Assembly (NCBI RefSeq): GCF_000717055.1
Contig: NZ_JNXI01000004.1
Location: 186,001 to 250,000 of the forward strand
Direction: 5' to 3'
Length of the DNA: 64,000 nucleotides
Source: Streptomyces iakyrus
GTDB taxonomy: Bacteria; Actinomycetota; Actinomycetes; Streptomycetales; Streptomycetaceae
Shown: one piece after another, positions 34,438-43,904 of the stretch
How positions within the stretch are numbered: position 1 is the stretch's first letter
How the letters are laid out: the number at the start of each line of letters is the position of its first letter
Translations under genes and position numbers: made by a program
The notes under the pieces: model-generated
Told to the model about the DNA's origin: nothing
Seen by the model: the letters and a program-made list of their open reading frames with translations, nothing else
Databases searched by the model: none

Positions 34438-34917
34438 ATGTCGGGGATCACGTATGTCCGGGGTGACGCCACCGTTCCGTCGGTGAAGGGCGTCAAGGTC
34501 ATCGCGCATGTCTGCAACGACATCGGGGGCTGGGGCAAGGGCTTCGTCCTGGCGGTATCGCGCCGCTGGCCCGAGCCGGAGGCGGCGTACCGGGCCTGGC
34601 ACCGGGATCGTGCGGCCAACGACTTCGCCCTGGGCGCGGTGCAGTTCGCCCAGGTCGAACGGCACGTGTGGATCGCCAGCATGATCGGCCAGCGCGGCAC
34701 CAGGACCGGCAGCAAGGGCGTCCCCGTCCGCTACGAGGCGATCGACCTGGCGCTGGAGACCCTGGCCGGGAAGGCCGCTGAGCTGGGTGCCTCCGTGCAC
34801 ATGCCCCACATCGGTTGCGGCCTGGCAGGCGGCAAGTGGTCCCGGGTCGAGCCGCTGGTCGAGGAGCGGCTGGTCCGACGGGGGATCAGAGTGACGGTCT
34901 ACGACCATGGCGAGTGA
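34438..34917 (+). CDS. Macrodomain protein (ADP-ribose/Appr-1"-p binding)
   Basis: The 159-residue single macrodomain starts at ATG 34438. The ADP-ribose pocket motifs are ITYVRGDAT, VIAHVCNDIGGWGKGFV (with the key Asn and Gly-rich loop) and HMPHIGCGLAGGKWSRVEPL. The pattern is closest to the ALC1/TARG1-Poa1p type, which removes ADP-ribose from acidic residues or dephosphorylates ADP-ribose-1"-phosphate. The role here may be reversal of ADP-ribosylation. It follows the permease by 42 bases on the same strand, but a functional link is not evident. Confidence 0.9.
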   Translation: MSGITYVRGDATVPSVKGVKVIAHVCNDIGGWGKGFVLAVSRRWPEPEAAYRAWHRDRAANDFALGAVQFAQVERHVWIASMIGQRGTRTGSKGVPVRYEAIDLALETLAGKAAELGASVHMPHIGCGLAGGKWSRVEPLVEERLVRRGIRVTVYDHGE

Positions 34918-34939
34918 GGCCGCGGTACGGGCCGCCGGC

Positions 34940-35824
34940 TCAACCCTGGCTGTCGAAGGCCCGCACCAGACACTCGGCGAGGCGCTGCGCGACGGTGCCG
35001 TCGGGATCCAGGCGGGGGTTGAAGATCGCGACGGTGAGGCCGACGGCGCCGCCCATCAGGGCCGTGCGCAGGACGGTCTCCAGTGCCTGCCAGGTCAGCC
35101 CGTCCGGCTGCCGGTAGTCGACGGCGGGCATGACCGCGTCGTCCAGGACGTCGACGTCGAGATGGACCCAGTACCCGGCGTCCGCGCCGCCGCCGGTCAG
35201 CAGCCCGACCGCGCGCCGGGCCGCCTCGGCCGCCCCCAGGGCGCGCACGGTGTCCAGCCCCATCGCGTGCAGTGCGGACGGCAGCGGCTGCATCCCGTAC
35301 GACGCGGACTCCTCCGCGTCCCGGAACCCCAGGGCGACGACGTCCTCGTCCCGCACGAGCGGGCCCCGGCCCTCCAGGTCGGCCAGCACGCGCGGGCCGC
35401 GCCCGGTGGCCAGGGCGAGCTCCATGGAGGCCACCTCACCGGCCGGCTCCGCCGACGGCTGGTAGAAGTCGCTGTGCCCGTCCAGAAAGAGCAGACCGTG
35501 CCGGTCGCGGCGGCGCAGGGCGAGCAGGACGCCGAGCAACACGCTGCAGTCCCCGCCGAGCACGACGGGGAACCGGCCCCGGTCGAGGACGCCGCCCACC
35601 GCGTCGGCCAGCGCGCCGGAGTACGCGGCGATGCCGCCCGGGTTGAGGAGCCCCGTGTCCGGGTCCCGCTCCGGCTCGTACGGCGGCGGCTCGACCCGGC
35701 CCGCGCGCACCGCCCCGAGCCCCTCGGCCAGCCCGGCCCCCAGGAGCGCCGCGGGCAACTCCTCGACACCAGTGGGGCGCAGCCCGAGCACGGACGGTGC
35801 CTCGACGATCGCCACGTTCCGCAC
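34940..35824 (-). CDS. Arginase/agmatinase-family hydrolase
   Basis: The start is taken as GTG 35824 with GGGAG seven bases upstream, giving 294 residues, the usual family size; the open frame to 35959 adds an arginine-rich unlikely tail. Metal-binding motifs are GGDCSVLLG, FLDGHSDFYQP and HLDVDVLDD, which provide the six-ligand Mn site of ureohydrolases. Family members split a guanidino group to urea (arginase, agmatinase, formiminoglutamase). The substrate cannot be fixed. DDAH and a basic-amino-acid decarboxylase in the same window also act on arginine-related compounds but are distant. Confidence 0.88.
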   Translation of the reverse strand: MRNVAIVEAPSVLGLRPTGVEELPAALLGAGLAEGLGAVRAGRVEPPPYEPERDPDTGLLNPGGIAAYSGALADAVGGVLDRGRFPVVLGGDCSVLLGVLLALRRRDRHGLLFLDGHSDFYQPSAEPAGEVASMELALATGRGPRVLADLEGRGPLVRDEDVVALGFRDAEESASYGMQPLPSALHAMGLDTVRALGAAEAARRAVGLLTGGGADAGYWVHLDVDVLDDAVMPAVDYRQPDGLTWQALETVLRTALMGGAVGLTVAIFNPRLDPDGTVAQRLAECLVRAFDSQG

Positions 35825-36022
35825 GTCCGGCTCCCAGGTCGGCCCGACAACGCCGCCGGACGAAGCGCCCGGCACACGGACCCACCGTAGTTCGAGGACC
35901 GGCGGGAGGCGCGCCCGAGCGCGCGATCGAGCACCCGCACGCCCATGTGCCGCCGCCACGCCCGACAGTCCGGGGCCACCGGTCCGCCGGACGCGTTCGA
36001 AGCCCCCTGCGGGCTCTGGTCG

Positions 36023-37537
36023 TCAGTGACTCCGCTCGTGCTCCCCGTGAGCGTGCACCCCGTTCGTCGCAGCGATCCGCTTCCATGACCTGGGCTGGGG
36101 CACGTCCTTCGCCCTCTTGGCCACCGCCGCGGCCCGGGCCGCCGGCACCCCCGGCTTCGACGGCTGGAACAGCCACGCGTCGAACAGCGCGGCCAACGGC
36201 TTGCCCGACACCTCCTCCGCGTACCGCTGGAAGTCCGCCACCGACGCGTTGCCGTGTGCGTACTTCGCCGGCCAGCCCTTGAGGATCGTGAAGAACGCCT
36301 CGTCGCCGATCGTGTTGCGCAGGGCCTGGACGGCCAGCGCGCCACGGTCGTAGACCGCGATGTCGAACTGGTTCTCCGGGCCGGGATCCCCGGGCTTCAC
36401 CGTCCAGAACGGGTCGTCGGCCGGATGGGAGGCGTACACGTAGTCGGCGAGTTCCTGCGCCGTGCCCTCACCCTCGTGTTCGGACCACAGCCACTGCGCG
36501 TACCGGGCGAAGCCCTCGTTGATCCAGATGTCCTTCCACCGCTTGAGGGACACCTCGTCGCCGTACCACTGGTGGGCCAGCTCATGGACGACGACGGACA
36601 CGTTGGACCCGTTCGCGAACTGCCGCGGGCTGTAGAAGGGCCGGGTCTGGGTCTCCAGGGCGTAGCCGGTGTTCGTGTTCGGCACGTACCCGCCGAGCGC
36701 GTTGTACGGGTACGGCCCGAAGTACCCGGCGAGCCAGTCCGCGATCTCCCCGGTCCGTTCGAGGCTCGCCCGCGCCGCTCCTGCGTGGGCGCCGAGATCC
36801 TTGCTGTACGCGTTGAGGACCGGTATGCCGCCCTCGGTCGTGCCGGTCGTGATGTCGAACTTCCCGACCGCGAGCGTGGCGAGGTACGTGGCCTGCGGCT
36901 TGTCGGACCGCCAGTTCCAGCGGGTCCAGCCGAGCCGCGAACTCGTCGACTGCAGCGTGCCGTTGGAGATGGCCTGGGTGCCGTCCGGGACCAGCACGGA
37001 CACGTCGTAGGTCGCCTTGTCGAGCGGATGGTCGTTGCTCGGGAACCACCAGGCGGCAGCTTCGGGCTCGTTCGCCGCGACACCTCCGTCCGGGGTGCGG
37101 TGCCAGCTCGTGAAGCCGTGCGCCCGCTTCGACGACGGCACTCCGCGGTAGCGCACGACGACCGTGACGGGCGCGCCCTCGGCCAGCGGGGTCTTCGGCG
37201 TGATCTCCAGCTCCTGCTCGCCCGAGGTCCGGAACGAGGCCTTCGCTCCGTTGACGCGCACCTCGCCGACGTCCAGCAGGAAGTCCAGGTTGAAGCTCGA
37301 CAGGTTTTGCGTGGCGCGGGCCACGAGGGTCGCCGTGCCCTCCAGTTCGTCCGTGGCCGGCTGGTACTTCAGCCGGAGGTCGTAGTGGGAGACGTCGTAG
37401 CCGCCGTTGCCGTAGTCCGGGTAGTAGGAGTCGCCGATGCCCGGCGCGCCGGGGGAGTGGGGCGCGGCCGATGCCGGGATCGCCAGCAGGAGAACGGTCG
37501 CTGCCAGGGCTCCCGGCGCGATGATTCTGCGGTGCAC
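36023..37537 (-). CDS. Secreted M1-family metallopeptidase (aminopeptidase)
   Basis: The 504-residue protein starts at GTG 37537 behind GGAG. A signal peptide (APGALAATVLLLAIPASAAP) precedes the M1 N-domain. The zinc site is HELAHQW (H318, E319, H322) with E341 in WINEGFA. The exopeptidase-loop equivalent is GYALET instead of GAMEN, as in several actinobacterial members. M1 enzymes trim N-terminal residues from peptides. The C-terminal HEAT-like domain of larger M1 enzymes is absent. The gene is divergent from the S15 peptidase across a repeat-bearing promoter region. Confidence 0.93.
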   Translation of the reverse strand: MHRRIIAPGALAATVLLLAIPASAAPHSPGAPGIGDSYYPDYGNGGYDVSHYDLRLKYQPATDELEGTATLVARATQNLSSFNLDFLLDVGEVRVNGAKASFRTSGEQELEITPKTPLAEGAPVTVVVRYRGVPSSKRAHGFTSWHRTPDGGVAANEPEAAAWWFPSNDHPLDKATYDVSVLVPDGTQAISNGTLQSTSSRLGWTRWNWRSDKPQATYLATLAVGKFDITTGTTEGGIPVLNAYSKDLGAHAGAARASLERTGEIADWLAGYFGPYPYNALGGYVPNTNTGYALETQTRPFYSPRQFANGSNVSVVVHELAHQWYGDEVSLKRWKDIWINEGFARYAQWLWSEHEGEGTAQELADYVYASHPADDPFWTVKPGDPGPENQFDIAVYDRGALAVQALRNTIGDEAFFTILKGWPAKYAHGNASVADFQRYAEEVSGKPLAALFDAWLFQPSKPGVPAARAAAVAKRAKDVPQPRSWKRIAATNGVHAHGEHERSH

Positions 37538-37568
37538 GCAAGGCTCCAAGTCGTAGGGTGCCGAGGTC

Positions 37569-37609
37569 TGTCCGGGTTCTTGTCCGGTGTCTGTCCGGTG
37601 TCTGTCCGG
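37569..37609. promoter_or_regulatory. Four phased TGTCCGG direct repeats in the divergent peptidase promoter
   Basis: TGTCCGG occurs at 37569, 37581, 37592 and 37603, spaced 12, 11 and 11 bases, so all copies face one side of the helix. The last two copies share the full 11-bp unit. Heptamer direct repeats at 11-bp spacing are the known binding pattern of SARP and PhoP/OmpR-type regulators. Confidence 0.6.
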
Positions 37610-37770
37610 AGCCTATTGACTCCCTGTGCCTTGATCATGTCCATGGCCCCTGCTGTCACACGATCGCCATTCGGCCGACATGGGACACCCGCCCCGAAGG
37701 CCCCCCGGGACACGCCGGTCCGTCAGCTGCCCTCTTCTGCACGGCAGTTCACCGATGTACCGTCCGGCGC

Positions 37771-39735
37771 ATGCCGAAACGCACGCGCTTCACGACCTGG
37801 AGACCGCTCGCGACGGCGGCCACGGCCGCCCTCTTGGCCACGCTGATCACCCCGGCGGCCGTACAGGCCGCACCGGCCGCCCCGAGCGGCAGCGAACCCG
37901 TCTACTCCTACGAGAACGCCATCCGCGAGGCCGTCTGGGTGGACACCGGGCTCGACGGAGACCGCGACGGAAGGACCGACCGGGTCGCCGTCGACATCGT
38001 CCGCCCCCGCGAAGCCGCCCGGCAGGGCCGCAGGATCCCCGTCATCATGGACGCCAGCCCGTACTACTCCTGCTGCGGGCGCGGCAACGAGAGCCAGAAG
38101 AAGACGTACGACGCGCAGGGCCGTGTCGCACAGATGCCGCTGTACTACGACAACTACTTCGTCCCGCGCGGCTACGCCTTCGTCGGCGTCGACCTGGCCG
38201 GAACCAATCGCTCCGACGGCTGCGTCGACGTCGGCGGCCGCTCCGACGTCCAGTCCGCCAAGGCCGTCGTCGACTGGCTGAACGGCCGCGCCAAGGCCTA
38301 CACGAGCCGCACGGGCGCCACCCGCGCCCAGGCCGGCTGGACCAACGGCCGCACCGGCATGATCGGCAAGAGCTGGGACGGCACCATCGCCAACGGCGTG
38401 GCCGCCACCGGCGTCAAGGGCCTGAAGACCATCGTCCCCATCAGCGCCATCTCCTCCTGGTACGACTACTACTTCCAGCAGGGCGCCCCCCTCTACGACT
38501 CCGGCCCCGCGTGGCTGTCGGACTACGTGAACAGCCCCGACGCCCGCGCCAAGTGCGCAGCCGTCCAGCAAAAGCTCACCGACGGCGCCCCGCGCACCGG
38601 CGACCGGACCCCGCTGTGGACCGAGCGCGACTACGTGAAGGCCGCGCGGGGGGTCAAGGCCAGCGTCTTCCTCGTCCACGGCATGCAGGACCTCAACGTC
38701 CGCATGAAGCACGTCGGTCCGTGGTGGGATGCCCTCGCGAAGAACGGCGTCGAGCGCAAGATCTGGCTGTCCCAGACCGGGCACGTCGACCCCTTCGACT
38801 TCCGGCGCGGCGCCTGGGTCAAGACGCTGCACCGCTGGTTCGACCACGAACTCTTGGGCATCGACAACGGCATCGACCGCGAGCCCATGGCCGACATCGA
38901 ACGCGCGCCCGACCGGTGGGAAACCTCCCGCATCTGGCCGCCGAGCGGCACCCGGGCCGCCGCCCTGCGCCCCGGCCTCGGTGCCCAGGCCGGCGTCGGC
39001 ACCCTCGGCCTGCGGCGCGGCCACGGCACCGAGAGTTTCACCGACGACCCGAAGCTGAGCGAGACCGACTGGGCCGCCCGGATCGACCGGCCGACACCGG
39101 AGAAGGCCGGCTTCGTCACCGGACCGCTCACCCGTGACCTGCGCCTGTCCGGTTCCTCCGAGGTCACCGTCACCGCGACGCCCTCCACCCCGACGGCCCA
39201 CCTCTCCGCCGTCCTCGTGGACATCGGCCCCGCCACCATCCGCGACTACGCCGACCCCGGGGAAGGCATCACCACCCTCACCGACCGCACCTGCTGGGGC
39301 GCGGGCACCACCGGCGACAGCCCCTGCTTCAAGGAGACGAAGGCGAAGACCGCCGACGTCGACTACACCGTCGTCAGCCGCGGCTGGGCCGACCTCGGCA
39401 ACCACGCCTCCGACCACAAGGGCTCCCCGCTCACCCCGGGCAAGCGGTACACGATCACCCTCGACCTTGCGGCCACCGACCACGTCGTCCCAAAGGGCCA
39501 CCGCCTGGCGCTGATCGTCGCGGGCACGGACAAGGACCTCATCGACCCTCCCGCCGACCGGCCGCAGCTCACGCTGGACCTGTCCCGCACTTCGGCGCGC
39601 GTCCCGTTCGTCGGCGGAACCACCGCCTTCGCACGCGCCACCGCGGGGACCGCGCTCGCCACCCCCGACGCCACGCTGCTGGACGGCGTACGGGAGCCGC
39701 GCACCACGCAGCGCGTCCCGGGGGGAAACCGGTGA
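37771..39735 (+). CDS. Secreted S15-family X-prolyl dipeptidyl peptidase / CocE-like hydrolase
   Basis: The 654-residue protein starts at ATG 37771, which has no good ribosome site. A signal peptide ends near VQAAPAAP. The alpha/beta-hydrolase core has the nucleophile S201 in GKSWDGT, D307 in HGMQDLNVR and H338 in TGHVDPFDF. The C-terminal half is the jelly-roll domain of S15 enzymes ([20 protein letters not shown]). These enzymes remove X-Pro dipeptides. The next gene overlaps it by four bases, so the two secreted peptidases are co-translated. Confidence 0.92.
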   Translation: MPKRTRFTTWRPLATAATAALLATLITPAAVQAAPAAPSGSEPVYSYENAIREAVWVDTGLDGDRDGRTDRVAVDIVRPREAARQGRRIPVIMDASPYYSCCGRGNESQKKTYDAQGRVAQMPLYYDNYFVPRGYAFVGVDLAGTNRSDGCVDVGGRSDVQSAKAVVDWLNGRAKAYTSRTGATRAQAGWTNGRTGMIGKSWDGTIANGVAATGVKGLKTIVPISAISSWYDYYFQQGAPLYDSGPAWLSDYVNSPDARAKCAAVQQKLTDGAPRTGDRTPLWTERDYVKAARGVKASVFLVHGMQDLNVRMKHVGPWWDALAKNGVERKIWLSQTGHVDPFDFRRGAWVKTLHRWFDHELLGIDNGIDREPMADIERAPDRWETSRIWPPSGTRAAALRPGLGAQAGVGTLGLRRGHGTESFTDDPKLSETDWAARIDRPTPEKAGFVTGPLTRDLRLSGSSEVTVTATPSTPTAHLSAVLVDIGPATIRDYADPGEGITTLTDRTCWGAGTTGDSPCFKETKAKTADVDYTVVSRGWADLGNHASDHKGSPLTPGKRYTITLDLAATDHVVPKGHRLALIVAGTDKDLIDPPADRPQLTLDLSRTSARVPFVGGTTAFARATAGTALATPDATLLDGVREPRTTQRVPGGNR

Positions 39736-41009
39736 CCCGCTTCGGCGCCCTCGCCCTGACCACCGCCGCCCTCACGGCCTCCCTGGTCGCCGTACCTCCG
39801 GCTCAGGCGGCGACCGACTCCCCGCCGAGCACCGGCTTCGAACAGTCGAATGGCGCGCGCTGGACGTCCCAGCCCGAGGAGCAGGACTTCCTCAAGGCGG
39901 TCGACCGCTCCAGTGGCCGCGTCTCCCTGACCCGCTTCGGCACGACGAAGCAGGACCGTCCGCTCCAGGTGGTGCGCATCGGCACCCGGCCGAGTCCCAG
40001 CAAGGTGCTGCTCGTGTGCAGCCAGCACGGCGACGAACCCTCCGGCCGCGAGGCCTGCCTTACCACCGTCCGCGACCTCGCGTACGCCCGGGACAGCCGC
40101 ACCCGGCGCTTCCTCGACCGCACCACGGTCCTGGTCGTGCCCACCGCCAACCCGGACGGCAGGGCCGCGAACACCCGCGGCAACGGCGACGGCGTCGACA
40201 TCAACCGCGACCACCTCGCCCTGAAGACCGCCGAGGGCCGCGCCCTGGCCGCCCTCATCCGCGACCAGCGCCCCGACGTCGTCTACGACCTGCACGAGTA
40301 CGGCGCCACCCCGCCGTACTACGACAAGGACCTCTTCGATCTGTGGCCGCGCAACCTCAACACCCACGGGGCGGTCCACGACGAGGCCAGGACCCTGTCC
40401 GAGGCGTACGTCCGGCCCGCCGCCCGGCGGGCCGGCCACTCGACCGGCACCTACGGCATCTGGACCGACCCGGAGACCGGTGAGCCGGTCAGACAGGTCG
40501 CCGGCGACGGGCAGGAGCGCATTCTGCGCAACATGTCCGGTGTGAAGCACTCTGTCGGCTTGCTCATCGAAAGCCGCGTGGACCCGCTCACCGAGGCGGA
40601 GAAGGGGGACGAGGCCCTGAACAACCGGCGCCGGGTCACCTCCCAGCTTGACGCCCTCAAGGGTCTGTTCGGATACACCGACCAGCGCCGTGGCCGGATC
40701 GAGGCGGCGACGACCGGCGCCCGGCTCGCCGGGTACGCCGACACAGGTCCGGTCTACGTCGGCGGCGCCGACAACGACCCGCCCGAACCAGGGCAAATCC
40801 TCCAAAACCCACCCTGCGGCTACCGGCTCACCGCCGCCCAGTACGCCGAGGTCGGCGACGAGCTCGCCCTGCACGGCGTGCGCGTGCGCAAGGACCGCGC
40901 AGGCGTGCTCGTCCCCCTGCGCCAGCCCCTGCGGGCGCTCGTGCCGCTGCTGCTCGACGACCGGGCCGAGTACCACCTGACCGGAGGTTCATCCGAAACC
41001 ACATGTTGA
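39732..41009 (+). CDS. Secreted M14-family zinc carboxypeptidase
   Basis: The start GTG 39732 overlaps the stop of the S15 gene (GTGA), a sign of translational coupling. The 425-residue protein has a signal peptide ([18 protein letters not shown]) and the M14 site: HxxE in [10 protein letters not shown] (H99, E102), the third zinc ligand H188 in [10 protein letters not shown], and the catalytic E280 in GLLIESRVD. It removes C-terminal residues from peptides. With the S15 and divergent M1 enzymes it makes an exopeptidase set that would degrade peptides from both ends outside the cell. Confidence 0.92.
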   Translation: MTRFGALALTTAALTASLVAVPPAQAATDSPPSTGFEQSNGARWTSQPEEQDFLKAVDRSSGRVSLTRFGTTKQDRPLQVVRIGTRPSPSKVLLVCSQHGDEPSGREACLTTVRDLAYARDSRTRRFLDRTTVLVVPTANPDGRAANTRGNGDGVDINRDHLALKTAEGRALAALIRDQRPDVVYDLHEYGATPPYYDKDLFDLWPRNLNTHGAVHDEARTLSEAYVRPAARRAGHSTGTYGIWTDPETGEPVRQVAGDGQERILRNMSGVKHSVGLLIESRVDPLTEAEKGDEALNNRRRVTSQLDALKGLFGYTDQRRGRIEAATTGARLAGYADTGPVYVGGADNDPPEPGQILQNPPCGYRLTAAQYAEVGDELALHGVRVRKDRAGVLVPLRQPLRALVPLLLDDRAEYHLTGGSSETTC

Positions 41010-41047
41010 GAGGGGTGAAATTACGCCACACGTGGTAGCAGCGTTAC

Positions 41048-41066
41048 GGAGGACCTGGGGTCCTCC
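41048..41066. terminator. Hairpin between the carboxypeptidase and BCCT genes
   Basis: GGAGGACC, TGG, GGTCCTCC forms a perfect 8-bp stem with a three-base loop. It lies 39 bases after the carboxypeptidase stop and 29 before the transporter start, so it may terminate the peptidase transcript or act in the BCCT leader. Confidence 0.5.
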
Positions 41067-41094
41067 CTGCTTTCCCAGATGAAAGGTGCCGCCT

Positions 41095-42819
41095 GTGACG
41101 CAAGAACGACCAAGCGACAAGGGCTCCCCGGACGGAGTCGCGCTGCCGGGGTCGGAAGCGGGCCTGCCCGGTCAGGACCGGCCGCAGACCGACCGCATCG
41201 TCTTCGGCGTCACGGCGGTGCTCACCCTCGCCTTCGTGGTCTGGGGCGCCGCGGCGACCGACTCGCTCGAAGACGTTTCCACCAGCATGCTCAGCGGCCT
41301 GATGCACAACGGCGGCTGGGCGTTCATGCTCGCCGCCTCCGGCTTCGTGGTCTTCGCCCTCTGGCTCGCGATCAGCCGTTACGGCCGGATCCACCTCGGC
41401 GCGGAGGGTGAGGAACCTGAGTTCCGCACGGTGTCCTGGGTCGCGATGATGTTCAGCGCTGGCATGGGCATCGGCCTGATGTTCTACGGCGTGAGCGAGC
41501 CGCTGTCGCACTACGGCACGCCCCCGCCGGGCAGCGACCCGGCCGACTCCGGCGATCGCATGGAGACGGCCATGGCCACCACCCTGTTCCACTGGACGCT
41601 CCATCCCTGGGCGATCTACGCCGTGGTGGGCCTCGCCATCGCCTACAGCACCTTCCGCAGGCGCCGCAGGCAGACCATCAGTGCCGTCTTCACCCCGCTG
41701 ATCGGCAAGAAGAACGCCAACGGCGGCATCGGCCGGGCCATCGACGTCCTCGCGATCATCGCGACCGTCTTCGGCTCCGCCGCCTCCCTGGGACTCGGCG
41801 CGCTCCAGATCGGCTCCGGTGTGCAGGAGCTGAAGTGGATGGACAAGGTGAGTACCGGGCTGCTCGTCACGATCATCGCGGTGCTGACCCTGGCCTTCGT
41901 CGCGTCCGCGATCTCCGGTGTGGAGAAGGGCATTCAGTGGCTGTCCAACACCAACATGGTGCTGGCGCTGGTGCTCGCCCTGTTCGTCTTCGTGGCGGGC
42001 CCGACCATCATCGTCCTGGACCTGCTGCCCACCTCCGTCTTCGCCTACCTCGGCGACCTGCCCCAGCTGGCCGGCCGGACCGAGGCGAGCGGTGGCGAGG
42101 GCGTCGCCGACTGGCTGGGCAGCTGGACGGTCTTCTACTGGGCGTGGTGGATCTCCTGGACGCCGTTCGTCGGCATGTTCATCGCCCGCATCAGCCGGGG
42201 CCGCACGATCCGCCAGTTCGTCGGCGGTGTCATCCTCGTGCCCAGCACGGTCAGCCTGATCTGGTTCGCGATCTTCGGCGGCTCGGCGATGAAGATGCAG
42301 GAGGAGGGGCGGCTCGCCAAGGAGGCCACTCCGGAGGGCCAGCTCTTCGGCGTGCTCCAGCAGTTCCCCATCGCCACCGTCACGAGCCTGCTCGTGATGA
42401 TCCTCGTCGGTATCTTCTTCGTCTCGGGCGCCGACGCGGCCTCAATCGTCATGGGCACCCTGTCGCAGAAGGGCGCCCTCGAACCCGGCCGCTTCGTGGT
42501 GGTGTTCTGGGGCGTGGTCACCGGCGCGGTGGCAGCGATCATGCTGCTCGTCGGCAGCGGTCAGGGCGACGCCCTGACCGGTCTGCAGAACCTCACGATC
42601 CTCGCGGCGGCACCGTTCGTCATCGTGATGATCTTCATGTGCGTCGCCCTGATGCGCGACCTGCGCCGCGACCCGGTGATCGTGCGTGAGCAGATGGGCT
42701 CCGAGGCCGTCGAGATGGCCGTCATGGAAGGACACAAGAAGTACGACGGCGAGTTCGAGTTCCGCGTCGGCCCGGGCCGCGGCCCGGACGTGGAGGGTGA
42801 CCCGATCGGCAAGCACTGA
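41095..42819 (+). CDS. BCCT-family betaine/carnitine/choline transporter
   Basis: The 574-residue protein starts at GTG 41095 with AAAGG eight bases upstream. It has 12 membrane segments and the BCCT signatures: SAGMGIGLMFYGVSEPLSHY, then WWISWTPFVGMFIARISRGR. The tryptophan box is the quaternary-ammonium binding site. Carriers of this family import glycine betaine, choline or carnitine with sodium or protons and act in osmoprotection. The C-terminal cytoplasmic tail of about 50 residues may sense osmotic strength as in BetP. It ends at a strong convergent terminator. Confidence 0.94.
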   Translation: MTQERPSDKGSPDGVALPGSEAGLPGQDRPQTDRIVFGVTAVLTLAFVVWGAAATDSLEDVSTSMLSGLMHNGGWAFMLAASGFVVFALWLAISRYGRIHLGAEGEEPEFRTVSWVAMMFSAGMGIGLMFYGVSEPLSHYGTPPPGSDPADSGDRMETAMATTLFHWTLHPWAIYAVVGLAIAYSTFRRRRRQTISAVFTPLIGKKNANGGIGRAIDVLAIIATVFGSAASLGLGALQIGSGVQELKWMDKVSTGLLVTIIAVLTLAFVASAISGVEKGIQWLSNTNMVLALVLALFVFVAGPTIIVLDLLPTSVFAYLGDLPQLAGRTEASGGEGVADWLGSWTVFYWAWWISWTPFVGMFIARISRGRTIRQFVGGVILVPSTVSLIWFAIFGGSAMKMQEEGRLAKEATPEGQLFGVLQQFPIATVTSLLVMILVGIFFVSGADAASIVMGTLSQKGALEPGRFVVVFWGVVTGAVAAIMLLVGSGQGDALTGLQNLTILAAAPFVIVMIFMCVALMRDLRRDPVIVREQMGSEAVEMAVMEGHKKYDGEFEFRVGPGRGPDVEGDPIGKH

Positions 42820-42833
42820 TCCCGAGCGGCAGC

Positions 42834-42865
42834 GGGCGGTCCGGGTCCCACGACCCGGGCCGCCC
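42834..42865. terminator. Strong bidirectional terminator between BCCT and D-amino-acid oxidase genes
   Basis: Two 14-base arms starting GGGCGG and ending CCGCCC pair around CCAC with a single G-U wobble. It lies between convergent stops at 42819 and 42888. Confidence 0.8.
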
Positions 42866-42887
42866 TCGCCGTTCCCGTGGGTCGCGC

Positions 42888-43838
42888 TCAGCCGGCCACC
42901 AGCCGCGCGGCCTCCTCCGCGCACCCCCAGGCCACCGTGACGCCCCCACCGCCGTGCCCGTAGTTGTGCACCAGGAGCCGCCCGTCCGGCAGGGTGTCCC
43001 GCTCCAGCCGGACCGCCGGGCGGGTGGGCCGCAGACCGACCCGGTGCTCCAGCACACGGGCCCCGGCGATCTCCGGCCTGAGCGCAGCACAGCGGCGGAC
43101 GATCGCCTCGGCCGTCGCGGGGTCGGGGTCCAGCGACCACGCGTCCTCCTCGGAGGTGCCGCCGAGGACGAGCCCGCCCGGCTGCGGGAACAGGTACGCG
43201 TGCTCGCCGGCCGCGTCGGTGGAGACCAGCCAGGTGTCGATTCCGGGGTTCTCCACGACCACCAACTGCCCGCGCACCGGCCGCACGGAGGGGTCCGGCA
43301 CGAGCTCCCGCGCGGCGAGCCCCGTGCAGTTGACCACGACGTCCGCGTCCACCTCCGCGAACCCGGACACCGCGTGCGTCTCGACCACACCCCCCGCCGC
43401 GACGAACCGCTCCCGCAGCCACCGCAGATGGACCGGCATGTCGATGAGCGGCAGCCGCACCCACAGCCCCGTACCCGCGTATTCGCCGGCCGTGGCCGCC
43501 CGCAGCCCAGGCACCCGGCCCGCCAGCCACGCGTCCGCCTCGTCGAGGCTGGTCTCGCCCTGTACCCCTTCGACCATGCGTACGCCGGCCGGCTCGCCCC
43601 GTGCGGCCAGCTCCTCGTACACCTCCAGCGACCGCAGCGCCCACCTCCGCGCCGCCGCGACCGGCTCGATCCGGTACGGCCACCACAGCGCACCCGCAAC
43701 GGCTGAGGTGGTCGCCTCGACGGCGTCCCGCGTCCACACCCGCACCCGCCGCCCGCGCCCGGTGAGAGCCAGGGCCGTCGTCAGCCCGACCACCCCGCCG
43801 CCGACCACCACGATCTCGCCACTCGCATCGCTCGCCAT
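42888..43838 (-). CDS. FAD-dependent D-amino-acid oxidase family protein
   Basis: The 316-residue protein starts at ATG 43838. The dinucleotide motif is EIVVVGGGVVGLTTALAL. Later landmarks fit D-amino-acid oxidase: AGALWWPYRIEP, NCTGLAARELVPD, RPVRGQLVVVEN, LEHRVGLRPTRPAVRLE and HNYGHGGGGVTVAWG. The enzyme oxidises D-amino acids to oxo acids, giving ammonia and peroxide, useful for recycling wall peptides. The substrate range is unknown. Confidence 0.92.
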   Translation of the reverse strand: MASDASGEIVVVGGGVVGLTTALALTGRGRRVRVWTRDAVEATTSAVAGALWWPYRIEPVAAARRWALRSLEVYEELAARGEPAGVRMVEGVQGETSLDEADAWLAGRVPGLRAATAGEYAGTGLWVRLPLIDMPVHLRWLRERFVAAGGVVETHAVSGFAEVDADVVVNCTGLAARELVPDPSVRPVRGQLVVVENPGIDTWLVSTDAAGEHAYLFPQPGGLVLGGTSEEDAWSLDPDPATAEAIVRRCAALRPEIAGARVLEHRVGLRPTRPAVRLERDTLPDGRLLVHNYGHGGGGVTVAWGCAEEAARLVAG

Positions 43839-43904
43839 GCCCGGACCGTAGCGGAATGTGTCATGCCGTGCTCACATCACGCGCAGTGTGGGGATACTCA
43901 CAGT

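Noticed and set aside
37616..37644. TTGACT as a -35 box for the S15 peptidase gene
   Set aside because: No acceptable -10 hexamer follows at 16-19 bases.
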